A DNA stretch of 64,000 bases from Cognatiyoonia koreensis (GCF_900109295.1 NZ_FOIZ01000002.1:930001-994000); one strand, 5' to 3'. Counted from the first letter of the stretch, positions 55,515 to 64,000 are shown. Notes: generated by a model not told the origin, from the sequence alone. Numbers and translations are program-made.

Positions 55515-56266
55515 GTACTGTCGATCATATCAGCGGCGAGACGTATCACGGGCGCCGCGGCGCAGTGAAGAATGCCTTCCGCTACTCTATCGACTACGTC
55601 TTGCTGGATGCAGATGCGGATTTGGAAACGCCAACATTGTTCGGGCGCAACAAGGGCGCGCTGATGTCTGTGCAGAACAGCGACCATGGCGGTCCGCCCA
55701 AACATGGCCGCGGTGCAGCTTGGGTGCGGGACGTACTGAAAGCGCATCAATTGCATCTTGCTGGCCGCATTGATTTGCTGGCCCAACCGCGTGTGCTGGG
55801 CCATGTCTTCAATCCGGTGTCTTTCTGGCTTTGTCATGACAAGGCAGGCGTTCTACGTGCGGTCATCGCCGAAGTGACGAACACGTTCGGCGACCGCCAT
55901 TCGTATTTGTGCCATCACGAGGACCTGCGTGAAATCACGAAGACCGAAACCCTTGCCGCGCAGAAAATCATGCATGTTTCACCTTTTCAGCCAATAGATG
56001 GCGGATATGTATTCAGATTTGATATCTCGGCCGAACGGGTTCACATCATCATAGACTACGCGCGCGGCAGTGGCGGCGTCATCGCCACCTTGAAGGGCGA
56101 CCGTAAACCGATCAGCAATCGGTCGATCATCACCGCGGCGTTTCGTCGGCCTTTCGGGTCGCGCCGTGTTCTGACGCTCATCCACTGGCAGGCAATCAAA
56201 CTTTGGTGGAAAGGTGCGACGTTCCGCAGTCAACCCACGCCGCCAAAGCAAGAGGTCACCCGGTGA
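55511..56266 (+). CDS. DUF1365 family protein
   Basis: A protein of 251 residues with GTG start inside the GTGA overlap with the amine oxidase. The family is marked by HGRRGAVKNAFRYSIDYVLLDAD, RIDLLAQPRVLGHVFNPVSFWLCHD, EVTNTFGDRHSYL and KIMHVSPFQPIDGGYVFRF. DUF1365 proteins occur with flavin amine oxidases and cyclopropane-fatty-acid-type methyltransferases in lipid-modifying operons; the biochemical role is not known. It matches RSP_1090 in the R. sphaeroides order. Confidence 0.93.
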   Translation: MSTVDHISGETYHGRRGAVKNAFRYSIDYVLLDADADLETPTLFGRNKGALMSVQNSDHGGPPKHGRGAAWVRDVLKAHQLHLAGRIDLLAQPRVLGHVFNPVSFWLCHDKAGVLRAVIAEVTNTFGDRHSYLCHHEDLREITKTETLAAQKIMHVSPFQPIDGGYVFRFDISAERVHIIIDYARGSGGVIATLKGDRKPISNRSIITAAFRRPFGSRRVLTLIHWQAIKLWWKGATFRSQPTPPKQEVTR

Positions 56267-57489
56267 GCGCGCTGCGCGACCGACTGCCCGCCTACAGCCT
56301 GTTTGCCGCCATTATCTCAGCCGCCGGGCTGCCGATCTATATCTACGCACCGAAGTATTACGCCGATACTTACGGCGTCAGCCTGACGGCACTTGGCACG
56401 TTGCTTTTCGTGCTGCGTTTGTTTGATGTCGTGCAGGATCCCTTACTTGGGTGGATCAGCGAACGGTTGCGGCATGGCAAGGCGCTCTGGGTCAGTCTGG
56501 GTGCTGTTTTGCTCGCCGCTTCAATGTTCGGTCTGTTCGGCATTGCGCCCCCGATCAGTCCGTTCTGGTGGTTCGCTATTACGATCACTGGTCTTTTCAG
56601 CGCATTCAGCTTCCTGACGATCAATTTCTACGCGCAAGGTATCAGCAAGGTCGGCGATGACGACTCCGGACATATCAGGCTGGCTGCATGGCGGGAAACC
56701 GGCGCACTTCTGGGGGTGTGTATCGCAGCTGTCGCGCCGACGCTGCTGATGGATGCCACAGACGACCCTTTTGCCGTTTTCGCACTCGGATTCGTCGCGG
56801 TGACTGCGCTTGCTACGCTCTACATGTGGCCGGAATGGAAGGGTCGGACAGAAACAGAGCCTTCGCACATTAAAGAAATCCTCAGCGACACATTGGCGCG
56901 GCGCCTGCTGATCCTGGCACTTGTGAATGCGACGCCCCTTGCTGTTTCGTCGACGCTGTTTCTCTTCTTTGTCGAAAGCCGATTGGGCGCAAGCGGTTGG
57001 GAAGGCCCGCTTTTAGTATTGTTCTTTCTTGCCGCCGCGCTCTCTGCTCCGCTGTGGTCGGCCATATCAAAGCGCATTGGCGCAAAGAGAACACTCTTGA
57101 CCGCCATGGTGCTTGCCGTGGCGTCATTCGGGTACACACTGACATTAGGGGTCGGGGATGAAATCCAATTCGCGGTTATCTGCGTACTATCAGGAGCAAC
57201 CATCGGAGCAGACCTGACACTACTGCCCGCGATGTTTGCGCGACGGATGTCCAAAGTATCGCCCAATGGCGGTCAGGGTTTTGGACTTTGGTCATTGGTC
57301 AGCAAGTTCACACTGGCCTTTGCGGCGGCGATCTTGCTGCCGCTTCTGGAGAACGCGGGTTTCCGTGCGGGCGCGACCGATTTGCCCGACGAGGCCCTGA
57401 CGATGTTGACGGTGCTTTACGCCTTGGTGCCGTGTTTATTGAAACTGGTGGCAATTGCTTTGCTGGCCGCCACCAAACTGGAGGATTAA
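56263..57489 (+). CDS. MFS / GPH-type transporter
   Basis: A protein of 408 residues starting at GTG 56263 (GTGA overlap). About twelve hydrophobic segments run through it, with the GPH/melibiose-carrier-like IYIYAPKYYADTYGVSLTALG and DVVQDPLLGWISERLRHGK (after TM2). It may move a sugar or other substrate with a cation, but in this operon a lipid or oxidised product is as plausible. It matches the transporter (RSP_1089) in the same R. sphaeroides cluster. Confidence 0.9.
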   Translation: MSALRDRLPAYSLFAAIISAAGLPIYIYAPKYYADTYGVSLTALGTLLFVLRLFDVVQDPLLGWISERLRHGKALWVSLGAVLLAASMFGLFGIAPPISPFWWFAITITGLFSAFSFLTINFYAQGISKVGDDDSGHIRLAAWRETGALLGVCIAAVAPTLLMDATDDPFAVFALGFVAVTALATLYMWPEWKGRTETEPSHIKEILSDTLARRLLILALVNATPLAVSSTLFLFFVESRLGASGWEGPLLVLFFLAAALSAPLWSAISKRIGAKRTLLTAMVLAVASFGYTLTLGVGDEIQFAVICVLSGATIGADLTLLPAMFARRMSKVSPNGGQGFGLWSLVSKFTLAFAAAILLPLLENAGFRAGATDLPDEALTMLTVLYALVPCLLKLVAIALLAATKLED

Positions 57490-57494
57490 ACGCC

Positions 57495-58067
57495 ATGTCG
57501 TTTCTTCCCTACGTTCTGATCGGCATGGCGCTTGCGTTCATCGCGGTAATTATGAAGTCGCGCTATGTTTCTTTCTGGGGTCAGTCCATCAGCGATTATC
57601 CAGAGGGACCTCAGTTCGATATCCGTGAACGGTTCAACGGCGCAATCCAATGCGAAGGCGTAATCTATGGCCCCACAGGCCGGGTATCATCACGCTTCGT
57701 CGCTGAATTTGACGCCGTGTGGAAAGGCAACGTGTGTGTTATGAAAGAGATCTTTCATTACGACAGTGGCAATGTGCAAAATCGTGAATGGAAATTCACC
57801 CTTGGCAATGACGGCAAGTTCAATGCAGAGGCTCCGGATGTCATCGGTACCGGTCTGGGCGAACAAAAAGGCTCCGCCGTTCTGCTTAATTACCGCATCA
57901 AACTGACCGAAGAGGCGGGCGGCCACGAACTTGATGTCACCGACTGGATGTATCTGATGCAGAATGGTTCGATCATGAATCGTAGCCAATTCCGCAAGTT
58001 CGGGTTCAAAGTCGCCGAATTGGTCGCCACAATGCGACCCAAAGAAATATCCTACGCAGGAGAATGA
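57495..58067 (+). CDS. DUF3833 family membrane-anchored protein
   Basis: A protein of 190 residues. One N-terminal helix (MSFLPYVLIGMALAFIAVIM) anchors it, and the rest is beta-rich (FDIRERFNGAIQCEGVIYGPTGRVSSRF, WKFTLGNDGKFNAEAPDVIG, LDVTDWMYLMQNGSIMNRSQFRKFG). The family is conserved with DUF1365 and amine-oxidase genes. No function is known. It starts six nt after the transporter. Confidence 0.88.
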   Translation: MSFLPYVLIGMALAFIAVIMKSRYVSFWGQSISDYPEGPQFDIRERFNGAIQCEGVIYGPTGRVSSRFVAEFDAVWKGNVCVMKEIFHYDSGNVQNREWKFTLGNDGKFNAEAPDVIGTGLGEQKGSAVLLNYRIKLTEEAGGHELDVTDWMYLMQNGSIMNRSQFRKFGFKVAELVATMRPKEISYAGE

Positions 58068-58068
58068 T

Positions 58069-58806
58069 GTGACGCAGTGGCAGGGAAAACGGTATTGGCT
58101 CGTGGGTGCAAGCGAAGGGTTGGGACGCGAGGTCGCATTCTGTCTCTCGCGGGCAGGGGCCGAGGTCATCGTTTCAGCCCGTTCCGAAGACCGTTTGAAA
58201 TCTCTTGTGGAAGAATTGCCAGGAAAGGCATCCTACAAGACGCTTGATGTCATCGATCGCGAGGCCGTTGAAAAGGTCGCTGAAGAAATCGGCGACATTG
58301 ACGGGTTGGTGTATCTGGCCGGTGTCTATTGGCCGATGAAGGCGCAGGAGTGGGACAACGAAAAAGCTGATATGATGGCGCAGGTGAACTACCTTGGCGC
58401 GTCACGCTGCGTCGGGGCTGTCATTGGCCGTATGATCGAGCGTGGCGAAGGCCACATCGTCCTGACTGGTTCATTGTCCGGTTTCCGCGGTTTGCCGGGC
58501 GCAATCGGATATTCCGCTTCCAAAGCCGGACTCATGGCGCTTGCAGAATCCATGCAAGCCGATCTGCGCACGTCGCCGATCAAGGTCCAAATCGTCAATC
58601 CCGGTTTCATCAAAACCCGCCTGACCGATAAGAACGATTTCAAAATGCCGTTCATCATGGAACCTGAAGAAGCGGCAAAAGAAGTCTTCGAGCACATGAA
58701 CGACGACACTTTCAAGAAAAGCTTCCCAATGGTCTTCTCTTGGGTCTTCCGCTTGTCGCAGTTCTTGCCGGACTGGATGTATTTCCGGATCTTCGGGTCC
58801 AAATAG
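58069..58806 (+). CDS. short-chain dehydrogenase, last gene of the RpoE-linked operon
   Basis: A protein of 245 residues with GTG start two nt after the previous stop and AGGAGAATG upstream. SDR features: LVGASEGLG (dinucleotide), LAGVYWP, catalytic Ser in VLTGSLSG and Tyr/Lys in YSASKAGLMALAESM. It would reduce or oxidise a lipid intermediate, in line with the operon, but the substrate is not shown. It matches RSP_1087 in the R. sphaeroides order. Confidence 0.92.
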   Translation: MTQWQGKRYWLVGASEGLGREVAFCLSRAGAEVIVSARSEDRLKSLVEELPGKASYKTLDVIDREAVEKVAEEIGDIDGLVYLAGVYWPMKAQEWDNEKADMMAQVNYLGASRCVGAVIGRMIERGEGHIVLTGSLSGFRGLPGAIGYSASKAGLMALAESMQADLRTSPIKVQIVNPGFIKTRLTDKNDFKMPFIMEPEEAAKEVFEHMNDDTFKKSFPMVFSWVFRLSQFLPDWMYFRIFGSK

Positions 58807-59094
58807 CGTCGATATACGGTGTTTATCCGGTCTTGTGGACGCCCCGCGTGACAAAGCATGGGCTGGGCGGCCTCATTGACTGAATCAGATAATGGCGCGG
58901 CCTGATGCAACGCTGATTTAGGGTTGCCTGCGCGTTGAATGCGGTCAGGTGTCGCAACGAAAAACGCATGCTCCTCCCCAAACCCATGGCGCGCTTGACA
59001 GCATTCGCACTGCCTGACCGCAACTGACTTGCGCCAGATCAAAGCGGCCTGACTTCGAATCCCGCACGTTCTTCCAAGATAGAGGGAGAGTGCC

Positions 59095-59421
59095 ATGCTA
59101 CCGATTTCACCATCGCAGATCGCAGAGGTCATCATACTGGCCCGCGACATGGGCCGCAGCGAAGCAGAATTCGATGGGTTCGTCTGCCGGTTGGCGCAGG
59201 ATGAACAAGCCGGATTGGTCGCCGTTTTCTGGATTGGACGGGGCAGCTTCGACGTTGACGATCTGGAACTGGCGATTGAAACCGCAGCAAGCGAGGCGAC
59301 GATCCCGACAGAAGAATACCTCAAAGGCTCACCCCATCTCGCCGACCACCTCGAAGCGGGCTTGGACGCTTTAGGTATCGACGCCACGGACGTCGAAGAT
59401 GATCTCTACCGTCGCGCCTAG
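59095..59421 (+). CDS. DUF3775 protein
   Basis: A protein of 108 residues, acidic, without signal or membrane segment. The family signature is QDEQAGLVAVFWIGRG and the C-terminal GSPHLADHLEAGLDALG. DUF3775 is found across Alphaproteobacteria without known role. AGAGGGAGAGTGCC precedes the ATG. It shares the last four bases (CTAG, 59418-59421) with the saccharopine-dehydrogenase-like gene on the opposite strand. The 288 nt upstream of it show no clear gene. Confidence 0.85.
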   Translation: MLPISPSQIAEVIILARDMGRSEAEFDGFVCRLAQDEQAGLVAVFWIGRGSFDVDDLELAIETAASEATIPTEEYLKGSPHLADHLEAGLDALGIDATDVEDDLYRRA

Positions 59422-60479
59422 TCTGTCAAGGCGGCGGTTGCGCGTTTGAACACCTCCAATGCGCGGCCCCATACGCCGGACTCAATGCGGTCCAGCGTCA
59501 TCAAATGCGGCAGCAACTGCGCGGCATAATCTTCGCTGCTTTCGACTGGTAGCATCGACGGCAGATTATCAATCGCCGTGACGTCAAGCGGCGGATTGTC
59601 ATGAACCCGCAGCGCCGGAGCGTCCCAAGTCGTTGTGCGGTCATAGACCTTGATCGGTGAAAAGTCGCTGTCAGGATCACAGGCGATATCACCGATCACC
59701 GTCAGCCGCCTGTCAGCGATTTTCGCGCTTTGGGGCACAAACACAGGGGTACCGGGACGCGCGAGGATACAGTTGAAAAAGATGTCATGCCCAAGGATTT
59801 CCGGAAACGGGCCGCCATGCGCCGTTTCATTCATATCCCATTTCGTCGTCGCGACACCCATCTCGCGGCAAAGATCGGCCGCACCGGTGCCGACACGACC
59901 CAAAGCCCCAATGATCAGTGCAGTCGGTCGGTTCGTGCCTGCCTGCACCAGCTTCGTTTGCAGATCTGCAATCAAGTGGCCCGCGCTGGGATAGGTTCCA
60001 ACAGGTCCGGCGATTTTGCCTTGTTGCTGTGCCACCCAGCATTGGATCGCAACAGCAGCACCCGCAAAGCCGGCCCAATACCCGAATGCAGCGACACGTC
60101 GCCCGTCCGCGTCCACCAGATACTCAAGATCGAAAAGCGTCCCACCGCCTGCGCAAAAGCGCTTCAAAAGAACCTGACCAGAAGGTTGCCCCTTATAGGC
60201 ATGACCAAAAAGAATATGGCGATGGGCCAATGGCATACCGTCATCGGGAAGCTCTTTGAGTCCGAATATAATGGCGTCCGCAGGGGCAGTTGGCCAGCTT
60301 CCCTCAGCCGCTGTCGCACACCCGACTGCCGCGTAATCGGCCAGCGGGATACACCGCTGACGGCTATCCTCCACTGTAACTTCAAATCCTGCCGCGATCA
60401 TCTGGGCCGCACCCTGCGGCGTGATCCCGACACGTTCTTCATTCGCGCGCGGTTCGGCCCTGACCCAAAGGTGTGTCAT
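59418..60479 (-). CDS. saccharopine dehydrogenase-like (LYS1-type)
   Basis: A protein of 353 residues from ATG 60479, coupled to the GST gene by a 4-nt overlap. It begins THLWVRAEPRANEERVGITPQGAAQMIAAGFEVTVEDS, like the alanine dehydrogenase/PNT and Lys1 families, then GRVGTGAADLCREMGV (nucleotide loop) and KWDMNETAHGGPFPEILGHDIFFNCIL. The last segment is typical of fungal saccharopine dehydrogenase (NAD, L-lysine forming). In bacteria it may degrade lysine or related amino acids. Another member of the amino acid dehydrogenase family cannot be excluded. Confidence 0.85.
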   Translation of the reverse strand: MTHLWVRAEPRANEERVGITPQGAAQMIAAGFEVTVEDSRQRCIPLADYAAVGCATAAEGSWPTAPADAIIFGLKELPDDGMPLAHRHILFGHAYKGQPSGQVLLKRFCAGGGTLFDLEYLVDADGRRVAAFGYWAGFAGAAVAIQCWVAQQQGKIAGPVGTYPSAGHLIADLQTKLVQAGTNRPTALIIGALGRVGTGAADLCREMGVATTKWDMNETAHGGPFPEILGHDIFFNCILARPGTPVFVPQSAKIADRRLTVIGDIACDPDSDFSPIKVYDRTTTWDAPALRVHDNPPLDVTAIDNLPSMLPVESSEDYAAQLLPHLMTLDRIESGVWGRALEVFKRATAALTD

Positions 60480-61078
60480 AGCATCCCCGCGTCTTTGACC
60501 CACTGGACCGAGTCGCGTGTGGTCATCATGGCAAAATAAACGGCCAGTTTCGGAAAGTCGGCAATGTTGACCCCGTCGCCCTCCAGCCAAGTCAGGACCA
60601 CGTAAAGATAGGCGTCAGCGGCTGTCAGGCTTTCACCGGTGGCAAATGGAACAAAGGCCAATGTGTCCTCAAGATATTGCGCGCATTCGGCCATCGTTTC
60701 AGGCACTTTCGCCCTCATATCGGCAAAGCTGCTGTCTTCGTTCGCCCACCGGCTGCCGCGCATTTTGTGCGCGTGGGCGACATGCATGGTGGACGCCAGA
60801 TAATACATCAGCTCGCGCATCCGGGCGGCGCGAAACGGATCGCCTGGCACAAGCGCGGGGGCAGCAAATTCCAGGATAGCACCCGTTTCGGTCAGGATGC
60901 CTTGCGGGGTTTCCAGTGCCGGAACGCGGCCTTTCGGATTAACTGCGTGATAGGCCTCTTGTGTTTGTTCCGCCTTGGCAAAATCGACCTTGATCGGCTC
61001 AAAGTCCCTCCCGGCTTCTTTCAGCCCAATGGCGACGGCGACAGATATGGTGTTCGGTGCATAGTGCAGTTTGAGCAT
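60476..61078 (-). CDS. glutathione S-transferase
   Basis: A protein of 200 residues. The thioredoxin-like N-domain reads MLKLHYAPNTISVAVAIGLKEAG and GRVPALETPQGILTETGAILEF (glutathione-binding cis-Pro and ETGAI). The helical C-domain includes GESLTAADAYLYVVLTWLE. A Ser or Tyr in the first ten residues may activate glutathione. It sits between the histidine phosphatase (1-nt overlap, TGATG) and the saccharopine-dehydrogenase-like gene, forming a three-gene operon of unclear logic. Confidence 0.92.
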   Translation of the reverse strand: MLKLHYAPNTISVAVAIGLKEAGRDFEPIKVDFAKAEQTQEAYHAVNPKGRVPALETPQGILTETGAILEFAAPALVPGDPFRAARMRELMYYLASTMHVAHAHKMRGSRWANEDSSFADMRAKVPETMAECAQYLEDTLAFVPFATGESLTAADAYLYVVLTWLEGDGVNIADFPKLAVYFAMMTTRDSVQWVKDAGML

Positions 61079-61725
61079 CAGTAGTTCGTCCGCGCAGCCA
61101 GCCGATCTGAATGATCCAGATGCGGGGCGCTGTTGAAGGTTGCAAGGATCGGTCCGTGGGGCGTCACATGGATACGATGGACCGAAGTGTTCAGGATCGG
61201 CAGCGCAATATGCGCCATGCGCGGGATATCAAGGCCAAGCAAATGGGAAACCGCCCGTGCGATGATCCCGCCCGACGTCACACAAAGGACCCGCTTTCCA
61301 GGTTGCGCGGCAAGGTTAAGAACCTCTTCTACCCGGTCGCAGAAATCCTCAAACGTTTCATTGCCCTTGATCCGACCCTCCTGCCAGGCATGCAGGGTCG
61401 CCGGGAAATGCACTGCAAAGTCCTCCGGTCCGGTGCGGGGAATTTCTGGGTGCAATGCGTCCATTTCCGCGATGAGGTCGTAATAAGTGATCTCATTCAG
61501 GCGCGCGTCGATGATCGGGTCAGCATATCCCAGACCGACCGCCGTTTCGCGCTGTCGCCGCAGCGTCCCGGCATAGACCGCATCAAACGGTCCGTCATGG
61601 GCGGCCATCCACTCGCCAAGCCATTTGGCCTGCGTGTGCCCCAGCTCTGTCAGCTGGTCGTAATCCTCTTCGTTGTCGGCCGCAGAATTGGCCTGCCCGT
61701 GCCGGACTAATGTGATCTCGCCCAT
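61078..61725 (-). CDS. histidine phosphatase family protein
   Basis: A protein of 215 residues from ATG 61725, CAGGAGAGACC upstream. The phosphoglycerate-mutase-like site RHG is in ITLVRHGQAN (catalytic His near 9), then ELGHTQAKWLGEWM and the second His in VTSGGIIARAV (near the SGG). It may act on phosphorylated sugars, proteins or nucleotides; no substrate is suggested. It is the first gene of the GST operon. Confidence 0.92.
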   Translation of the reverse strand: MGEITLVRHGQANSAADNEEDYDQLTELGHTQAKWLGEWMAAHDGPFDAVYAGTLRRQRETAVGLGYADPIIDARLNEITYYDLIAEMDALHPEIPRTGPEDFAVHFPATLHAWQEGRIKGNETFEDFCDRVEEVLNLAAQPGKRVLCVTSGGIIARAVSHLLGLDIPRMAHIALPILNTSVHRIHVTPHGPILATFNSAPHLDHSDRLAARTNY

Positions 61726-61902
61726 GGTCTCTCCTGTTCGCGTCACAGGGGTAGGCCGTGGGCGCACAGGAGGCAAGCGACCGCACCGCTTCAGACCGGC
61801 TTTTTATGAAAAGAAGCACGCGCGGAACTCTTGTTAACGGACCATTCATCATGGATAGTAAGGGTAAGAGCAGAAAACTAAAAAAACCGACAGGACCATC
61901 CC

Positions 61903-63939
61903 ATGCGCGCTGCCACGCTGCTTGCCGAAGTGTTTGGATTCGACGCTTTCCGGCCTGGGCAGGAAGAAATTGTCGATGCGGTCACGCAGGGGCGCAACAC
62001 GCTTGCCATCATGCCGACCGGCGGCGGGAAATCCCTGTGTTTCCAGCTTCCGGCACTTTGCAGGGGTGGCGTCACCGTTGTCATTTCTCCGCTCATTGCA
62101 TTGATGCGCGATCAGGTGCGCGGCCTGCGCGAGGCAGGGGTCTGCGCCGGGGCGCTGACCTCTGGCAATACAGAAGAAGAGACAGACCAGGTCTGGGCTG
62201 ATCTGACGGCGGGCAATATGAAACTGCTTTACATGGCACCCGAACGGCTTGCCTCTGGCGGTACGCAACGGATGCTGATGGAGGCGGGCGTCAGCCTGAT
62301 CGCCGTGGACGAGGCGCATTGCGTCAGCCAGTGGGGGCACGACTTCCGCCCTGATTACCTGCGGATCGGCGAATTGCGTCGCGCGCTTGATGTCCCACTC
62401 GCGGCATTCACAGCCACCGCAGATGCCGAAACGCGCGAAGAGATTGCGCAAAAGCTGTTCGACGGTGTTCAACCCGAAACATTTCTGCGCGGTTTTGACC
62501 GGCCGAATATCCATCTGGCGTTTTCGGTCAAGGACGGACCGCGCCAGCAGATCCTTGCATTTGCCGCCGCCCGGAAAGGACAATCCGGGATCGTCTATTG
62601 CGGCACACGGGCCAAGACGCAGACACTTGCGCAGGCCCTGCGCGAAGCCGGACACACGGCCTGCCACTATCACGGCGGCATGGAAGCGGACGACCGGCGC
62701 GAGGTTGAACGGCGTTTCCAGCAAGAAGACGGTTTGATTGTTGTTGCGACAATCGCTTTTGGCATGGGCATCGACAAACCGGACATCCGCTGGGTCGCAC
62801 ATGCGGACCTGCCCAAGTCGATCGAGGCGTACTATCAGGAAATCGGGCGGGCAGGACGTGACGGTGCACCTGCGGAAACGCTCACCCTCTTTGGGCCCGA
62901 CGACATCCGTTATCGCCGCCAGCAAATTGACGAAGGGCTGGCCCCGCCCGAACGCCGTGCCGCCGATCATGGGCGACTGAACGCGTTGCTTGGCCTGGCA
63001 GAAGCTTTGAAATGCCGACGTCAGAATCTGTTGGGATACTTCGGGGAAGACCCGCAACCCTGCGGCAACTGTGACCTCTGCGACAAACCGGCAGAGGTAT
63101 TTGACGGCACGACACCCGTCCGTATGGCGCTGTCGGCGGCGTTGCGTACAGGCGAATGGTTCGGCGCTGGGCATCTGATCGACATTCTGCGCGGTGTGGA
63201 CACTCCCAAAGTGCAGGAACGCGGACATGCAGACCTGCCAACCTTCGGGGTTGGCAAGGAATACGACAAGCGGCAATGGCAGGCGATCTTTCGGCAGATG
63301 ATGGGGCACGATCTTTTGCGACCCGATCCAGAACGCCACGGTGCGCTGCGCATGACGGACAAGGCCCGCCCGATCCTGCGGGACGAAGCGACAATCGAAT
63401 TGCGCCGCGACACGATCCGCGCTGCAAAAGGTGACGGTCCCAAAGTGCGCCAGATGGTTAGCGAAGAAGATGCGCCATTGCTTTCGGCCCTCAAAGCCAA
63501 ACGCCGCTATCTCGCTGAACAGGCAGGCGTTCCGGCCTACATCATCTTCAACGATCGCACCCTGATCGAAATGGCTGAAAGCAAACCTGCGAACCTTGAC
63601 GCGATGGCGCGTGTGGGTGGCGTCGGTGCGAAAAAGCTTGAAAGCTACGGCCGCGCATTCCTCGAAGTCATCAGCGGCGCGCAGGACGAACTGCACCCGG
63701 TCCGGCGCAAGCTGGCTGGCCGCAACGAAGGCGACGTCTACGACCGGCTACTTGCAGTTCAGACTGAACTGCAGCGCGGTCCACACGGCGCCGACAAACC
63801 GATGAGCATGTCGGCATCCATGCTGGCCAAGGTGGCGCAACTGCGCAGCGCAGACCGCACGCACCTCGAACGTTTGATCGGTGAAAAATATGCCGAACGG
63901 TTTGGGGATGCTTTTCTGGAAGTACTCGAAGGCGTGTAA
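61903..63939 (+). CDS. recQ: ATP-dependent DNA helicase RecQ
   Basis: A protein of 678 residues. Helicase motifs are intact: MPTGGGKSLCFQLPAL (motif I), VDEAHCVSQWGHDFRPDY (DEAH at 135-138), then QEIGRAGRDGAPAE (motif VI). The RQC zinc cysteines are in CRRQNLLGYFGEDPQPCGNCDLC, and the C-terminal HRDC domain is KPANLDAMARVGGVGAKKLESYGRAFLEVI. It unwinds 3' to 5' in recombinational repair. A long minus-strand frame covers most of it, but it has no match and is a shadow. Confidence 0.97.
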   Translation: MRAATLLAEVFGFDAFRPGQEEIVDAVTQGRNTLAIMPTGGGKSLCFQLPALCRGGVTVVISPLIALMRDQVRGLREAGVCAGALTSGNTEEETDQVWADLTAGNMKLLYMAPERLASGGTQRMLMEAGVSLIAVDEAHCVSQWGHDFRPDYLRIGELRRALDVPLAAFTATADAETREEIAQKLFDGVQPETFLRGFDRPNIHLAFSVKDGPRQQILAFAAARKGQSGIVYCGTRAKTQTLAQALREAGHTACHYHGGMEADDRREVERRFQQEDGLIVVATIAFGMGIDKPDIRWVAHADLPKSIEAYYQEIGRAGRDGAPAETLTLFGPDDIRYRRQQIDEGLAPPERRAADHGRLNALLGLAEALKCRRQNLLGYFGEDPQPCGNCDLCDKPAEVFDGTTPVRMALSAALRTGEWFGAGHLIDILRGVDTPKVQERGHADLPTFGVGKEYDKRQWQAIFRQMMGHDLLRPDPERHGALRMTDKARPILRDEATIELRRDTIRAAKGDGPKVRQMVSEEDAPLLSALKAKRRYLAEQAGVPAYIIFNDRTLIEMAESKPANLDAMARVGGVGAKKLESYGRAFLEVISGAQDELHPVRRKLAGRNEGDVYDRLLAVQTELQRGPHGADKPMSMSASMLAKVAQLRSADRTHLERLIGEKYAERFGDAFLEVLEGV

Positions 63940-64000
63940 CGGGCGCATTTCGCCCGCTTGCTTTCCCGCTGTCCGGCCTATGTGTTACACCGCGCCGCAA

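Noticed and set aside
58389..59387. 332-codon minus-strand frame over the SDR and DUF3775 genes
   Set aside because: It runs antisense through two genes with clear family motifs and is low-complexity.
61849..63696. 615-codon minus-strand frame over recQ
   Set aside because: It is antisense to a complete RecQ with all motifs, has no recognisable family and only reflects codon bias in a high-GC gene.

Overview
The window is 64 kb of chromosome from an alphaproteobacterium of the Rhodobacteraceae (Roseobacter group, perhaps Yoonia/Loktanella-like; the genus cannot be fixed by eye). The case rests on the CcrM-type methylase, the RpoE-ChrR sigma/anti-sigma pair with its divergent five-gene operon, the leuS-lptE-holA and rbfA-truB-rpsO-pnp orders, DUF2125, DUF3576, DUF4170 and DUF1674 proteins, and the acidic marine-type porin. 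Genes are dense, many same-strand pairs overlap by ATGA/GTGA, and I saw no rRNA, tRNA, insertion sequence, prophage, integrase or CRISPR array. It reads as core chromosome with a few accessory patches.

Layout. 0-5 kb: end of ccrM with a strong terminator, a small secreted cytochrome c, an orphan alkB, mutY, a DciA-like protein and a DsbA-family oxidoreductase. 4.5-11 kb (minus strand): pmbA, an inositol-phosphatase-family enzyme, DUF4170, a divergent Kdo transferase and lpxK, then a large secreted DUF2125 protein. 10.8-15 kb (plus): SDR, a crotonase-fold protein without either catalytic glutamate, an HNH protein, an MscS channel and a flavoprotein. 15.4-16.5 kb: four tandem paralogous small exported peptides with a near-invariant hydrophobic C-terminus, each followed by its own hairpin terminator; this is the least explained structure here. 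16.5-22.3 kb (minus): holA, lptE, leuS, DUF3576 lipoprotein and porin. 22.4-29.1 kb: YggS, RluA-type synthase, aldehyde dehydrogenase, 1-Cys peroxiredoxin, two tandem L,D-transpeptidases and two glycosyltransferases. 29.2-38 kb: pnp, two inserted plus-strand secreted proteins, rpsO, a small membrane-anchored RTX protein, a probable haloacetate/fluoroacetate dehalogenase, DUF1643, truB, a phosphodiester glycosidase and rbfA. 38-52.7 kb (mostly plus): dapB, rsmB, a heparinase-like protein, purH, lspA, a BamF-like lipoprotein, an active/inactive M16 peptidase pair, mutL, rmuC and small proteins. 52.8-58.8 kb: chrR and rpoE diverge from amine oxidase, DUF1365, MFS, DUF3833 and SDR genes. 59-64 kb: DUF3775, a saccharopine-dehydrogenase-like gene, GST, a histidine phosphatase and recQ.

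How genes work together. Envelope biogenesis recurs (Kdo-lipid A, LptE, BamF-like, LspA, L,D-transpeptidases, porin, MscS). Stress response is most coherent at 53-59 kb: between rpoE and the amine-oxidase operon lie two face-to-face promoter candidates, TGATCC-N18-TAAATT (minus) and TGATCT-N18-TATGAA (plus), matching the RpoE consensus as I recall it and predicting joint activation by singlet oxygen or oxidised lipids. Everything here comes from reading the sequence; family names rest on recognised motifs, and no search was run.
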